The notes under the pieces: model-generated
The model's database searches: none
The model's input: only the letters and a program-made list of their open reading frames with translations
What the model was told of the DNA's origin: nothing
Shown: positions 18,982 through 27,167 of the stretch, in pieces
Layout: each line of letters starts with the position of its first letter
How positions within the stretch are numbered: the stretch's first letter is position 1
Made by a program: the position numbers and the translations under genes
From: Alteromonas profundi
Lineage (GTDB): Bacteria > Pseudomonadota > Gammaproteobacteria > Enterobacterales > Alteromonadaceae
Length of the DNA stretch: 64,000 nucleotides
Direction: 5' to 3'
Assembly (NCBI RefSeq): GCF_010500865.1
Contig: NZ_JAAAWN010000014.1
Coordinates: 1-64,000, forward strand

Positions 18982-21222
18982 ATGTCGTTTGATGTTGACG
19001 AGGAAATATTACAGGACTTTCTGGTGGAAGCCGGAGAGATACTTGAACAATTACAAGAACAACTCGTTGATCTTGAGAACCACCCAGAAGACGCTGATTT
19101 ACTTAATGCGATTTTTCGCGGCTATCATACAGTAAAAGGCGGGGCTGGCTTTCTTTCACTTACCGAATTGGTAGAAATTTGCCACGGAGCGGAAAACGTA
19201 TTTGACGTTATGCGTAATGGGCAACGTACACTTACACCCGAGTTGATGGATATTATTCTACAGGCAACCGACGTTGTTGTAGATATGTTTGAAAAGGTGA
19301 AATCGAGAGAACCTTTGGTTCCCGCTGATGCGCAACTTGTCGATACACTTCATAAACTCAGTCACCCCGAAACCCCTGATGAAAATATTTTTGCTACGGA
19401 CAGTGAAACGCAACAATCCAGTGAGCCAGTGGAAGAGTTTTCAATAGAGAAACCAGCCACAGACCCATTTTCATCAAAAAGTGACGGCGGAATTGACGAG
19501 ATTACTGAAGACGAATTTGAAGCATTATTAGACGAGCTCCATGGCGCTGGTGGCCCAAGCGGTAGCAAGCCCACTACAGCCGCACCTACGCCAGTTGAAG
19601 CCGAACCTTCAACCGCCGGTGATGATATTACCGATGATGAATTTGAAGCCTTGTTAGATGAGCTTCATGGAAAAGGTCAGTTTGGCAAAGAAGATACGCC
19701 GCCAGCGCCAGCTGCACCTGTAGTGACAGAGCCCTCTACAGATACTACCAGTAATGGTGATGAAATATCGGACGATGAATTTGAAGCTTTGCTAGACCAA
19801 TTACATGGCGCAGGACAGGGGCCATCAACGTCGGTAAGTGCGCCCACCAATAAGCCGCCTGTAGATACAAAGGCGACTGATGCCATAAATAAGGCGAAGC
19901 AAGAACAGCAAAAATCCACGCCAGCGGCCCCCGCTAAAGCACAACAACCTGCTGCGAAGAAACCAGAGGTTAGTGCGCCTGCTGCGCAAAACAAAGGCAA
20001 GAAAGAAGACAAAAAAGACGACAAAAAAGCGTCTCCTTCAGCGCCTCAGGGTGAAACTACAGTTCGTGTAGATACCAAGCGACTCGACCAAATTATGAAT
20101 ATGGTAGGGGAATTGGTATTGGTGCGAAATCGGTTATTAAGTTTAGGCATTAACTCAAACGATGAGAGTATGTCGAAGGCAATCGCCAACCTCGATGTAG
20201 TTACCGGAGACCTACAAGGCGCGGTAATGAAAACCCGTATGCAGCCAATTAAGAAAGTGTTTGGCCGCTTCCCTCGGGTAGTACGCGATCTTGCCCGTAG
20301 TCTTAAGAAAGAAATTACACTTGAGCTTGAAGGCGAAGAAACAGATTTAGATAAAAACTTGGTAGAGGCGTTGGCTGATCCTTTGGTTCACTTAGTGCGA
20401 AACTCAGTGGATCACGGTGTAGAAATGCCTGATGAGCGCGTGGCAGCAGGCAAGCCTCGGATGGGAACAGTTAAACTGTCTGCGTCCCAAGAAGGGGATC
20501 ATATCCTACTTACCATTGAAGATGATGGTAAGGGGATGGATCCTGAAAAGTTAAAAGAGATTGCTATTAGCCGTGGGGTGCTCGATGCAGATGCCGCCGC
20601 ACGCATGTCAGATGTTGAAGCGTTTAATCTTATCTTTGCGCCAGGCTTTTCGACCAAAACTGAAATAAGTGATATTTCAGGTCGGGGCGTGGGCATGGAT
20701 GTGGTAAAAACTAAGATTAACCAGCTAAATGGTACGGTTAATATCGACTCACAGCTTGGTAAGGGTACGCGCCTTGATATCAAGGTACCACTAACATTAG
20801 CCATACTGCCTACGTTAATGATTGTTGTTGGTAAACAAACCTTTGCGTTACCCCTTGGGGCGGTGAACGAAATTATTAATATGGACATCAAAAAGACCAA
20901 TACGGTAGATGGCCAGTTAACAATGATCGTGCGTTCAAAGGCGATCCCACTCTTTTTCTTAGCAGAGTGGTTAATACGTGGTCCAAAGGATATCGAAAGG
21001 GACAAAGGCCATGTAGTTGTTGCCCAAATAGGAACACAGCAAGTGGGTTTTGTAGTTGACGCGCTAATTGGTCAAGAAGAAGTGGTGATAAAACCGCTGG
21101 ACGCGTTACTCCAGGGTACTCCGGGAATGGCGGGTGCAACGATCACTTCCGATGGCGGTATCGCACTCATTTTAGACGTTCCAAGTTTACTCAAGCGCTA
21201 CGCACGTAAACCCTTGAAGTAA
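18982..21222 (+). CDS. cheA: CheA, chemotaxis histidine kinase
   Basis: CheA phosphorylates CheY and CheB in response to receptors. Domains of the 746-residue protein: P1 Hpt (residues about 1-105) with phospho-His H49 in YHTVKGGAGF; then three copies of an acidic motif xDEFEALLDxLHGxG (residues 172-190, 214-232, 260-278); an Ala/Pro/Lys-rich linker to about 355; P3 dimerisation (VRVDTKRLDQIMNMVGEL); P4 ATPase (HLVRNSVDHG, DDGKGMD, GRGVGMDVV); and P5 CheW-like. I do not recognise a folded P2 CheY/CheB-binding domain; the repeats occupy its place. In Vibrio the corresponding CheA region (LID) binds ParP, so the repeats may serve array localisation. Confidence 0.97.
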   Translation: MSFDVDEEILQDFLVEAGEILEQLQEQLVDLENHPEDADLLNAIFRGYHTVKGGAGFLSLTELVEICHGAENVFDVMRNGQRTLTPELMDIILQATDVVVDMFEKVKSREPLVPADAQLVDTLHKLSHPETPDENIFATDSETQQSSEPVEEFSIEKPATDPFSSKSDGGIDEITEDEFEALLDELHGAGGPSGSKPTTAAPTPVEAEPSTAGDDITDDEFEALLDELHGKGQFGKEDTPPAPAAPVVTEPSTDTTSNGDEISDDEFEALLDQLHGAGQGPSTSVSAPTNKPPVDTKATDAINKAKQEQQKSTPAAPAKAQQPAAKKPEVSAPAAQNKGKKEDKKDDKKASPSAPQGETTVRVDTKRLDQIMNMVGELVLVRNRLLSLGINSNDESMSKAIANLDVVTGDLQGAVMKTRMQPIKKVFGRFPRVVRDLARSLKKEITLELEGEETDLDKNLVEALADPLVHLVRNSVDHGVEMPDERVAAGKPRMGTVKLSASQEGDHILLTIEDDGKGMDPEKLKEIAISRGVLDADAAARMSDVEAFNLIFAPGFSTKTEISDISGRGVGMDVVKTKINQLNGTVNIDSQLGKGTRLDIKVPLTLAILPTLMIVVGKQTFALPLGAVNEIINMDIKKTNTVDGQLTMIVRSKAIPLFFLAEWLIRGPKDIERDKGHVVVAQIGTQQVGFVVDALIGQEEVVIKPLDALLQGTPGMAGATITSDGGIALILDVPSLLKRYARKPLK
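19495..19815 (+). repeat. Three copies of an acidic motif in the CheA linker
   Basis: Units at 19495-19551, 19621-19677 and 19759-19815 encode DEITEDEFEALLDELHGAG, DDITDDEFEALLDELHGKG and DEISDDEFEALLDQLHGAG. Spacing is 42 and 46 codons, with unrelated Pro/Ala/Thr-rich sequence between. Codons differ at third positions between the copies, so the peptide rather than the DNA is maintained. Confidence 0.9.
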
Positions 21223-21251
21223 GACGACGAAGCAAATAGGAATAAACATCC

Positions 21252-22382
21252 ATGGTCTTTAAAGTCCTGGTCGTGGACGATTCAGCTTTTTATCGTCGTC
21301 GAGTACGTGAAATACTTGATGATGATAGAGAGCTAGAAGTCATTGGCGAAGCCAGAAATGGTCGTGACGCCTTAGAAAAAATTGAAACGCTATCACCTGA
21401 TGTCATCACAATGGATGTTGAAATGCCGGTGATGGACGGGATTTCGGCGGTGAAAGCAATAATGGCATCGCGCCCTCTTCCTATTCTAATGTTTTCCTCG
21501 CTTACCCATCATGGCGCGCAGGCGACCCTAGATGCCTTAGAAGCCGGCGCCCTCGATTTTCTACCGAAAAAATTTGAAGATATTGCTAAAGATAGAAAAG
21601 ATGCAGCGCGATTATTGTGTACTAAGGTACGTTTAATTGCACGTAGGGGTTTAGGTCTAAGACGATTAACCACTAAACGCATAGAGCCAAGAAAGCTTCC
21701 CGACAATGCACCAGCGCCAAGGTTGATACGATCATCTGGCTTATTGTCGGGTAGGCAAGGGGCCGCTTTGCAGCCTACTGTTTCGTCTGTCAAAGCCTCC
21801 GGAAAGCATTATCATTGTTTAGCCATAGGTGCGTCCACCGGCGGTCCTGTAGCCCTTCAAAAGGTCTTAGCCCCCTTACCGGCTAACTTCGCCTATCCCA
21901 TTGTATTGGTTCAGCATATGCCAGGAACCTTCACCACCGCTTTTGCCCAACGATTAAATGGGCATTGCAACATTAATGTGAAGGAAGCTGAGCACGGCGA
22001 TATATTGAAACCGGGCTGGGCTTATTTGGCACCCGGTGGGCGACAACTGTTAATTGAAGCAAAAGGCCCTTATAAAACCATCGCCATTACCGATGCTAAT
22101 CCGGGCGGGAAGATAAGTTATAAACCCAGTGTCGATTTAACGTTTGGGTCATTAGCAAAAGCCTATGGTGGTGACGTGTTAGGCATTATTCTTACCGGTA
22201 TGGGAGCTGACGGTAGAGAAGGTAGTCGATTACTGAAAGATAAAGGGGCCACCATATGGGCGCAGGACCAAGATTCCTGTGTCGTTTATGGTATGCCACA
22301 GGCGGTAACTATGGCCAATATTTCGGTGAAAAGTATTAATATTGATGATATGAGTAACTGTATACAAACTGAAATGAAGTAA
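21252..22382 (+). CDS. cheB: CheB, receptor methylesterase
   Basis: CheB demethylates/deamidates chemoreceptors for adaptation. The 376-residue protein has an N-terminal receiver (acid pair D9/D10, phospho-acceptor D55 in TMDVEMP), a linker, and the C-terminal esterase with catalytic triad S195 (GASTGGP), H222 (VQHMPG) and D320 (GMGADG). The order cheA-cheB-parC-parP-cheW matches the Vibrio chemotaxis cluster II. No cheR is in the window. Confidence 0.97.
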   Translation: MVFKVLVVDDSAFYRRRVREILDDDRELEVIGEARNGRDALEKIETLSPDVITMDVEMPVMDGISAVKAIMASRPLPILMFSSLTHHGAQATLDALEAGALDFLPKKFEDIAKDRKDAARLLCTKVRLIARRGLGLRRLTTKRIEPRKLPDNAPAPRLIRSSGLLSGRQGAALQPTVSSVKASGKHYHCLAIGASTGGPVALQKVLAPLPANFAYPIVLVQHMPGTFTTAFAQRLNGHCNINVKEAEHGDILKPGWAYLAPGGRQLLIEAKGPYKTIAITDANPGGKISYKPSVDLTFGSLAKAYGGDVLGIILTGMGADGREGSRLLKDKGATIWAQDQDSCVVYGMPQAVTMANISVKSINIDDMSNCIQTEMK

Positions 22383-22435
22383 ATGTTTTCATTGAAAAGG
22401 CGTATACACGCATGCGTTGTGCTAGGAATTGCTAA

Positions 22436-23200
22436 ATGAAAGTGTGGACCGTCGCAAACCAAAAAGGTGGTGTAGGTAAAACCACTACTACCGTATCGCT
22501 CGGTGGCTTGTTAGCACAGGCGGGAAAGCGGGTGTTAATGGTAGACACAGATCCTCACGCGTCATTAAGCTACTATTTCGGCATTGATACCGAGGCGTTA
22601 AGTCACTCGGTATACGATATTTTTATTCAATCTCGGAACATTACTGCCGATAAGGTATTGGATTGTTTGTGTCCGACCAAACTAGATAATTTGTATGTGC
22701 TACCTGCTACCATGGCATTAGCAACCCTAGATAGATCTATGGGAAGCGAACAGGGGATGGGGTTGGTATTGAAAAAAGCATTGGCAAAAGTAGCGCATGA
22801 ATTTGATGTGGCCATTATTGACTGTCCTCCTGTGTTAGGGGTGCTGATGGTTAATGCCCTTGCTGCATGCAATAAAGTTATTGTGCCAACACAAACAGAA
22901 TACCTTGCATTAAAGGGGCTAGATAGAATGATACGAACCATGGAAATCATGGGTAGGTCGTTGCAAAAGTCCTTCGATACGGTGATTGTACCTACCATGT
23001 TTGACAAGCGTACCAATGCAGCCCTCGCATCGCACAAGCGGCTTGTTTCTGATTACGGTGAGCGTGTATGGCGGGGAGTGATCCCCGTAGATACTCATTT
23101 TAGAGATGCCAGTTTAGTACAGTTGCCTATTTCGGTTGCCTACCCGAAGACACGAGGCGTAAGCGCATATGCTAAACTACTAGAGGCGCTGGAGAAATAA
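22436..23200 (+). CDS. parC: ParC, ParA-like ATPase for polar chemotaxis arrays
   Basis: This Soj/ParA-type ATPase has the deviant Walker A KGGVGKTT at residues 10-17, switch I TDPHASLSYYFG and Walker B IIDCPPVLG, and a length of 254 residues. By position between cheB and a ParP-like gene it is the ParC that recruits and segregates chemotaxis arrays at the flagellated pole in Vibrio, rather than the chromosome-segregating ParA; no parB or parS-like site accompanies it. The assignment rests on context plus family. Confidence 0.9.
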   Translation: MKVWTVANQKGGVGKTTTTVSLGGLLAQAGKRVLMVDTDPHASLSYYFGIDTEALSHSVYDIFIQSRNITADKVLDCLCPTKLDNLYVLPATMALATLDRSMGSEQGMGLVLKKALAKVAHEFDVAIIDCPPVLGVLMVNALAACNKVIVPTQTEYLALKGLDRMIRTMEIMGRSLQKSFDTVIVPTMFDKRTNAALASHKRLVSDYGERVWRGVIPVDTHFRDASLVQLPISVAYPKTRGVSAYAKLLEALEK

Positions 23201-23206
23201 CGTAAC

Positions 23207-24013
23207 ATGAGTAAGCAATCACCCTTTGCACGTGAAGACGTTATGGAGGCATATCTAGATAGCCTTCTTAACGAGCAGGTAAAGCCTGACGATGCTAGCG
23301 TTCGTGCCTCTCGCTTGCTTGAACAAGCAGCGCAACAGATTGCCGATGAAAGTCAGACATCAGGGGTGGATATAGGTCTAGGGGAGCAAGAGATTGCACA
23401 AGACACCCCTCAAGTTTCATCGATTGATGATATAGATGTAGCCAGGCAAGACGATGCGCAGTTTATTGAAGATATAAACCAACAGGTTGCAAGTGACGAT
23501 GCGAATACCATTGATGATAGCGTAGTAAGCAATCCAAAGCTGGCATTAAAAGATAGACTCGATGAGCATTTTCAGGCGCTATTTTTTGACGTTGCCGGGT
23601 TAACCCTAGCCGTGCCGCTGATTACGCTTGGTGGTATACATCAATTAGGTAAAATAGGCCCCTTATTTGGTAAGCCTGACTGGTTTATGGGGGTGATGCT
23701 ACATCGAGAGGAAAAACTCAATGTAGTGGATAGTGCAAGATGGGTAATGCCAGAAAAATATGATGAAACACTCGAACAATCGCTTAACTACCGATATCTT
23801 ATTATGTTAGGCGAGAGTCAGTGGGGGCTGGCTAGTGAAAAACTAGTCAACACAGTCACTCTATCAAAAGCTGACGTCAAATGGCGTGAGTCTGTAGGAA
23901 AACGTCCTTGGCTAGCCGGGATGGTAAAAGAAAAAATGTGCGCGTTAATCGACGTTAGCGAATTAATAATTATGCTTAACAAAGGCTTAGGCAGTAACGA
24001 CCAGACGCCATAG
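23207..24013 (+). CDS. parP: ParP, CheW-domain protein linking ParC and CheA
   Basis: The 268-residue product has an N-terminal unstructured acidic region (first 120 residues, starting SPFAREDVMEAYLDSLL) and a C-terminal CheW-like domain (FFDVAGLTLAVPLITLGGIHQL through MVKEKMCALIDVSELI). In Vibrio the CheW-like domain of ParP (AIF) binds CheA and receptors while the N-terminus binds ParC, keeping arrays polar. The domain layout and position here match. It follows parC by 6 bases. Confidence 0.9.
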   Translation: MSKQSPFAREDVMEAYLDSLLNEQVKPDDASVRASRLLEQAAQQIADESQTSGVDIGLGEQEIAQDTPQVSSIDDIDVARQDDAQFIEDINQQVASDDANTIDDSVVSNPKLALKDRLDEHFQALFFDVAGLTLAVPLITLGGIHQLGKIGPLFGKPDWFMGVMLHREEKLNVVDSARWVMPEKYDETLEQSLNYRYLIMLGESQWGLASEKLVNTVTLSKADVKWRESVGKRPWLAGMVKEKMCALIDVSELIIMLNKGLGSNDQTP

Positions 24014-24030
24014 TATTGGGAGCCAGGTTC

Positions 24031-24519
24031 ATGAGCGATGAAAGAACAAATAGTAACAACACTGATAACGATGAGATCCTTCAGTGGGTAACCTATCGTT
24101 TAGGTGAAGAGACGTATGGGATTAACGTAATGCAGGTTCAAGAAGTATTACGTTATACCGAGATAGCCCCCGTGCCCGGTGCTCCAGATTACGTTTTAGG
24201 GATCATCAATTTACGGGGTAATGTAGTCACTGTTATTGATACACGTGCTCGCTTTGGGCTGCCGCCGGCGGAAATGACCGATAACACCCGTATTGTGATT
24301 ATAGAGTCAGACGAGCAAGTTGTTGGTATCTTGGTGGATAGTGTAGCCGAGGTGGTTTACTTGCGATCTTCTGAAATTGATAGTGCGCCAAATGTAGGCA
24401 CTGAAGAGAGTGCTAAATTTATCCAAGGCGTGAGCAATCGAGATGGCGAGCTACTTATCTTAGTCGATCTTAACAAGTTGTTAAGTGATGAAGAATGGGA
24501 CGAATTAAGTAGTATATAA
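24031..24519 (+). CDS. cheW: CheW, receptor-kinase coupling protein
   Basis: CheW joins CheA to chemoreceptors in the array. The 162-residue product is one CheW domain (ILQWVTYRLGEETYGINVMQVQEVL, VLGIINLRGNVVTVIDTR). I begin it at the ATG at 24031 after GGGAGCCAGG; an in-frame TTG at 24016 is the only upstream alternative. A strong terminator follows at 24543, which closes the chemotaxis unit. Confidence 0.96.
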   Translation: MSDERTNSNNTDNDEILQWVTYRLGEETYGINVMQVQEVLRYTEIAPVPGAPDYVLGIINLRGNVVTVIDTRARFGLPPAEMTDNTRIVIIESDEQVVGILVDSVAEVVYLRSSEIDSAPNVGTEESAKFIQGVSNRDGELLILVDLNKLLSDEEWDELSSI

Positions 24520-24542
24520 ACGCGTCTTAATCACAACGACAA

Positions 24543-24572
24543 AAAAGAGCAGCATGTGTTGTCTGCTCTTTT
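24543..24572 (+). terminator. Rho-independent terminator after cheW
   Basis: AAAAGAGCAG (24543-24552) pairs perfectly with CTGCTCTTTT (24563-24572) around a ten-base loop; the T-run continues into TTTTGTTTC. It separates cheW from the DUF2802 gene. Confidence 0.85.
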
Positions 24573-24610
24573 GTTTCATCTTTTCTAGGGTGTAAAGAGG
24601 CATAGTTCAC

Positions 24611-25054
24611 ATGGAAATGCAGTGGGTAGCGCCAACGACAATTGAACTTGCACTAATCGTGGTTGTTATTATTTTAGCCGCGCTGATAGGCGTGATATTT
24701 GTAAAGATAAGAACGGTCTATCAACTACTTCACACTCATGAGCAGCAAAACGCACAGAAAATAGCCGCCGCGGAAGCAGCAGTGCGTAACTTTGCCCACC
24801 AACAAAACGAAGACCAAGCCCGCAGTCTTGTGGTCACACGTCATATTCAATCATTGCAACAAAAGTTTGATGAATTTGAAAGCCAAATTCGAGAATTGAA
24901 ACTGCAAGATCCTTCCCTGCGACTTTATCAACGCGCTGCAGAGCTAGTAAAACAAGGCGCTTCTATAGAAGAGGTGATGGAAGCCTGCGATATTCCCCGC
25001 GCTGAAGCAGAGATGCTAAGTATGGTACATAGACAACCCGACACAGGGTTATAG
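24611..25054 (+). CDS. DUF2802 membrane coiled-coil protein of flagellar/chemotaxis clusters
   Basis: The 147-residue product has one N-terminal membrane helix (ELALIVVVIILAALIGVIFVKI), a long coiled coil rich in Gln and Ala, and a C-terminal segment with the DUF2802 pattern RLYQRAAELVKQGASIEEVMEACDIPRAEAEML. This family is found beside cheW in Vibrio, Shewanella and Alteromonas; its role is not established. A terminator separates it from cheW, so here it must have its own promoter or be reached by read-through. Confidence 0.82.
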   Translation: MEMQWVAPTTIELALIVVVIILAALIGVIFVKIRTVYQLLHTHEQQNAQKIAAAEAAVRNFAHQQNEDQARSLVVTRHIQSLQQKFDEFESQIRELKLQDPSLRLYQRAAELVKQGASIEEVMEACDIPRAEAEMLSMVHRQPDTGL

Positions 25055-25065
25055 AAAATTCATTT

Positions 25066-25089
25066 GGACGTCTAGACGTAAAGATGTTG
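25066..25089 (+). promoter_or_regulatory. Tandem MetJ boxes before metA
   Basis: Three consecutive eight-base units: GGACGTCT (25066-25073), AGACGTAA (25074-25081) and a weak AGATGTTG (25082-25089). The consensus met box is AGACGTCT in tandem, bound by MetJ with S-adenosylmethionine. The third box runs into TTGACA (25087-25092), a good -35 hexamer, so bound MetJ would block polymerase. No convincing -10 was found. Confidence 0.75.
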
Positions 25090-25146
25090 ACATACTCTGG
25101 TTAATTGCCACAATACAGTCATAGTAAATAATGACTGGAGCTTTGT

Positions 25147-26085
25147 ATGCCGATTCGTATCCCCGACCAACTCCCCGCACAAAATGTGTTATTAGGTGAA
25201 AATATTTTCACTATGGATATGGACAGGGCTGCAAGCCAGGAAATTCGTCCATTAGAAGTTGGTATTTTGAATTTAATGCCAAATAAAATTGAGACTGAAG
25301 TACAACTGCTCCGCCTACTGTCTAATACGCCGCTGCAAATTAATGTAGACTTTATTCGTATTGATAATCAAGCACCAAAGCACACGCCGCAGTCTCATAT
25401 GGACGCCTTCTATCACGACTTCTCTTCAATAGCGAATAAGAAATACGATGGCCTTATCGTAACTGGGGCCCCCCTTGCTATGCTTGATTATGAAGAAGTG
25501 AAGTACTGGGATACTATGACCACTATCCTTGAATGGGCGCAGCGCCATGTAAACTCAACACTGTATCTTTGTTGGGCGGCCCACGCGGCCATGTATCACT
25601 TTTACGGTGTAACCCGTAAACTGCGTGAAAATAAATTCTCTGGGGTGTTTTCTCATCGTGTAAACGACCCTAATAATGAGCTTCTACGTGGTTTCGACCC
25701 GGTGTTTTATGCCCCTCACTCACGGTACGGTCATATAGACACATCGTTATATAATAAGGCAGATGGCTTGCAAGTGGTGGCAGAGTCTGATGATGTGGGT
25801 GCATATATTGTGGCGTCCCATGATAAGCGTATGGTGTTTGTTACTGGGCACCCTGAGTACGATCCCGATACTTTAAAAGATGAATATTTTCGTGATCTGC
25901 AGTCAGGTCAGCAACCCGCAATTCCGAAGAACTATTTTACGAATGACGACCCGACCCAATCACCCATAGTACAATGGCGCTCCCATGGAAGTTTGTTATT
26001 TACCAATTGGCTAAACTATTACGTTTACCAGACCACGCCATATGATTTAAACCAGCTTGCTGAAAAACCGCAGCCTAAGAGGTAA
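25147..26085 (+). CDS. metA: MetA, homoserine O-acyltransferase
   Basis: MetA acylates homoserine, the first dedicated step to methionine. The 312-residue protein matches the E. coli enzyme along its length (MPIRIPDQLPA, NLMPNKIETEVQLLRLLSN, TGHPEYD, WRSHGSLLFTNWLNYYVYQ). The catalytic Cys is C142 in LCWAAHAA; the His/Glu pair lies in VTGHPEYD. Residue 111, which in characterised enzymes helps decide succinyl-CoA (Gly) versus acetyl-CoA (Glu), is Ala, so the acyl donor is not certain. It is first in an operon with the two metH parts, with GACTGGAG as ribosome site. Confidence 0.95.
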   Translation: MPIRIPDQLPAQNVLLGENIFTMDMDRAASQEIRPLEVGILNLMPNKIETEVQLLRLLSNTPLQINVDFIRIDNQAPKHTPQSHMDAFYHDFSSIANKKYDGLIVTGAPLAMLDYEEVKYWDTMTTILEWAQRHVNSTLYLCWAAHAAMYHFYGVTRKLRENKFSGVFSHRVNDPNNELLRGFDPVFYAPHSRYGHIDTSLYNKADGLQVVAESDDVGAYIVASHDKRMVFVTGHPEYDPDTLKDEYFRDLQSGQQPAIPKNYFTNDDPTQSPIVQWRSHGSLLFTNWLNYYVYQTTPYDLNQLAEKPQPKR

Positions 26086-26088
26086 CCC

Positions 26089-27159
26089 GTGAGCCGACAA
26101 ACCACTTCAAACCAAAAGCGCGCCCTATTACTAGAGGCAGCGAAACAGCGTATTCTTATTCTTGATGGTGCAATGGGTACCATGATCCAAGAACATAAAC
26201 TGGAAGAAGAAGACTATCGCGGTACACAGTTTGCCGATTGGCATTGTGATGTAAAAGGAAATAACGACCTGCTATCGGTTACCCAGCCAGATATTATTTA
26301 TAATATTCATTGTGACTATTTTGCCGCTGGCGCAGATATTGTAGAAACCAATACGTTTAATGCCACCACGATAGCCATGGCAGATTACGATATGCAAACC
26401 CTATCACGGGATATTAATTTGGCGGCTGCGAAAGTAGCACGTAAAGCCGCAGATGCGTTTACCGCCAAAACACCCGAAAAGCCCCGGTTCGTTGCGGGCG
26501 TTCTTGGGCCCACGAACCGCACCGCCTCTATCTCTCCCGATGTAAACGACCCGGGAAAGCGTAACGTTACTTTTGATGAATTAGTTGAAGCGTATACTGA
26601 GTCCACCGAAGCGCTTATCGAGGGCGGTGTAGATTTGATCATGTTAGAGACTATTTTCGACACCCTTAACGCTAAGGCCGCGGCCTATGCGGTGGAAGGT
26701 GTATTTGAAAAACTTGGGGTGTCGTTACCGGTTATGATCTCAGGTACCATAACCGATGCATCTGGTCGCACATTATCGGGGCAGACAGCTGAAGCGTTCT
26801 ATTACTCTATGTGTCATATTTCACCATTCTCCTTTGGCTTAAATTGTGCGTTAGGGCCCGACTTATTACGCCAATATGTAGAAGAAGTCGCTAATGTTAG
26901 CGAGTGCTTAGTATCGGCGCATCCTAATGCCGGACTGCCCAATGAATTTGGCGAATATGATATGGAAGGGCCGGAAATGGCCGCCCATATTAAAGAGTGG
27001 GCGACCTCTGGGTTGGTCAATATCGTGGGCGGTTGTTGCGGAAGTACCCCGCAACACATTGCAGAAATAGCCAATGCCGTGGCCGATATTAAGCCCCGCA
27101 TCGTGCCGACACTAGCGCCAAAAATGCGTTTGTCGGGCCTTGAGCCATTTGTACACTAG
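26089..27159 (+). CDS. metH: MetH N-terminal module: homocysteine S-methyltransferase domain
   Basis: This 356-residue protein is the homocysteine-binding barrel of cobalamin-dependent methionine synthase as a separate gene. It aligns with about residues 1-353 of E. coli Met[15 protein letters not shown] near the start, the Zn-binding cysteines in FGLNCALGP and VGGCCGSTP, and the inter-module linker RLSGLEP just before the stop. The start is GTG at 26089 after AAGAGG. Its stop codon TAG lies within the ribosome site of the next gene, which encodes the rest of the enzyme. The enzyme should work as a two-chain complex. Confidence 0.93.
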   Translation: MSRQTTSNQKRALLLEAAKQRILILDGAMGTMIQEHKLEEEDYRGTQFADWHCDVKGNNDLLSVTQPDIIYNIHCDYFAAGADIVETNTFNATTIAMADYDMQTLSRDINLAAAKVARKAADAFTAKTPEKPRFVAGVLGPTNRTASISPDVNDPGKRNVTFDELVEAYTESTEALIEGGVDLIMLETIFDTLNAKAAAYAVEGVFEKLGVSLPVMISGTITDASGRTLSGQTAEAFYYSMCHISPFSFGLNCALGPDLLRQYVEEVANVSECLVSAHPNAGLPNEFGEYDMEGPEMAAHIKEWATSGLVNIVGGCCGSTPQHIAEIANAVADIKPRIVPTLAPKMRLSGLEPFVH

Positions 27160-27167
27160 GAGGCAGT

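Noticed and set aside
20499..21005. Minus-strand frame of 168 codons opposite cheA
   Set aside because: Antisense shadow of the CheA P4/P5 domains with Ser/Ile-rich composition and no family match.
22436..23200. Chromosome or plasmid partition ParA
   Set aside because: No parB or parS-like repeats nearby; position between cheB and a ParP-type gene fits the chemotaxis ParC.
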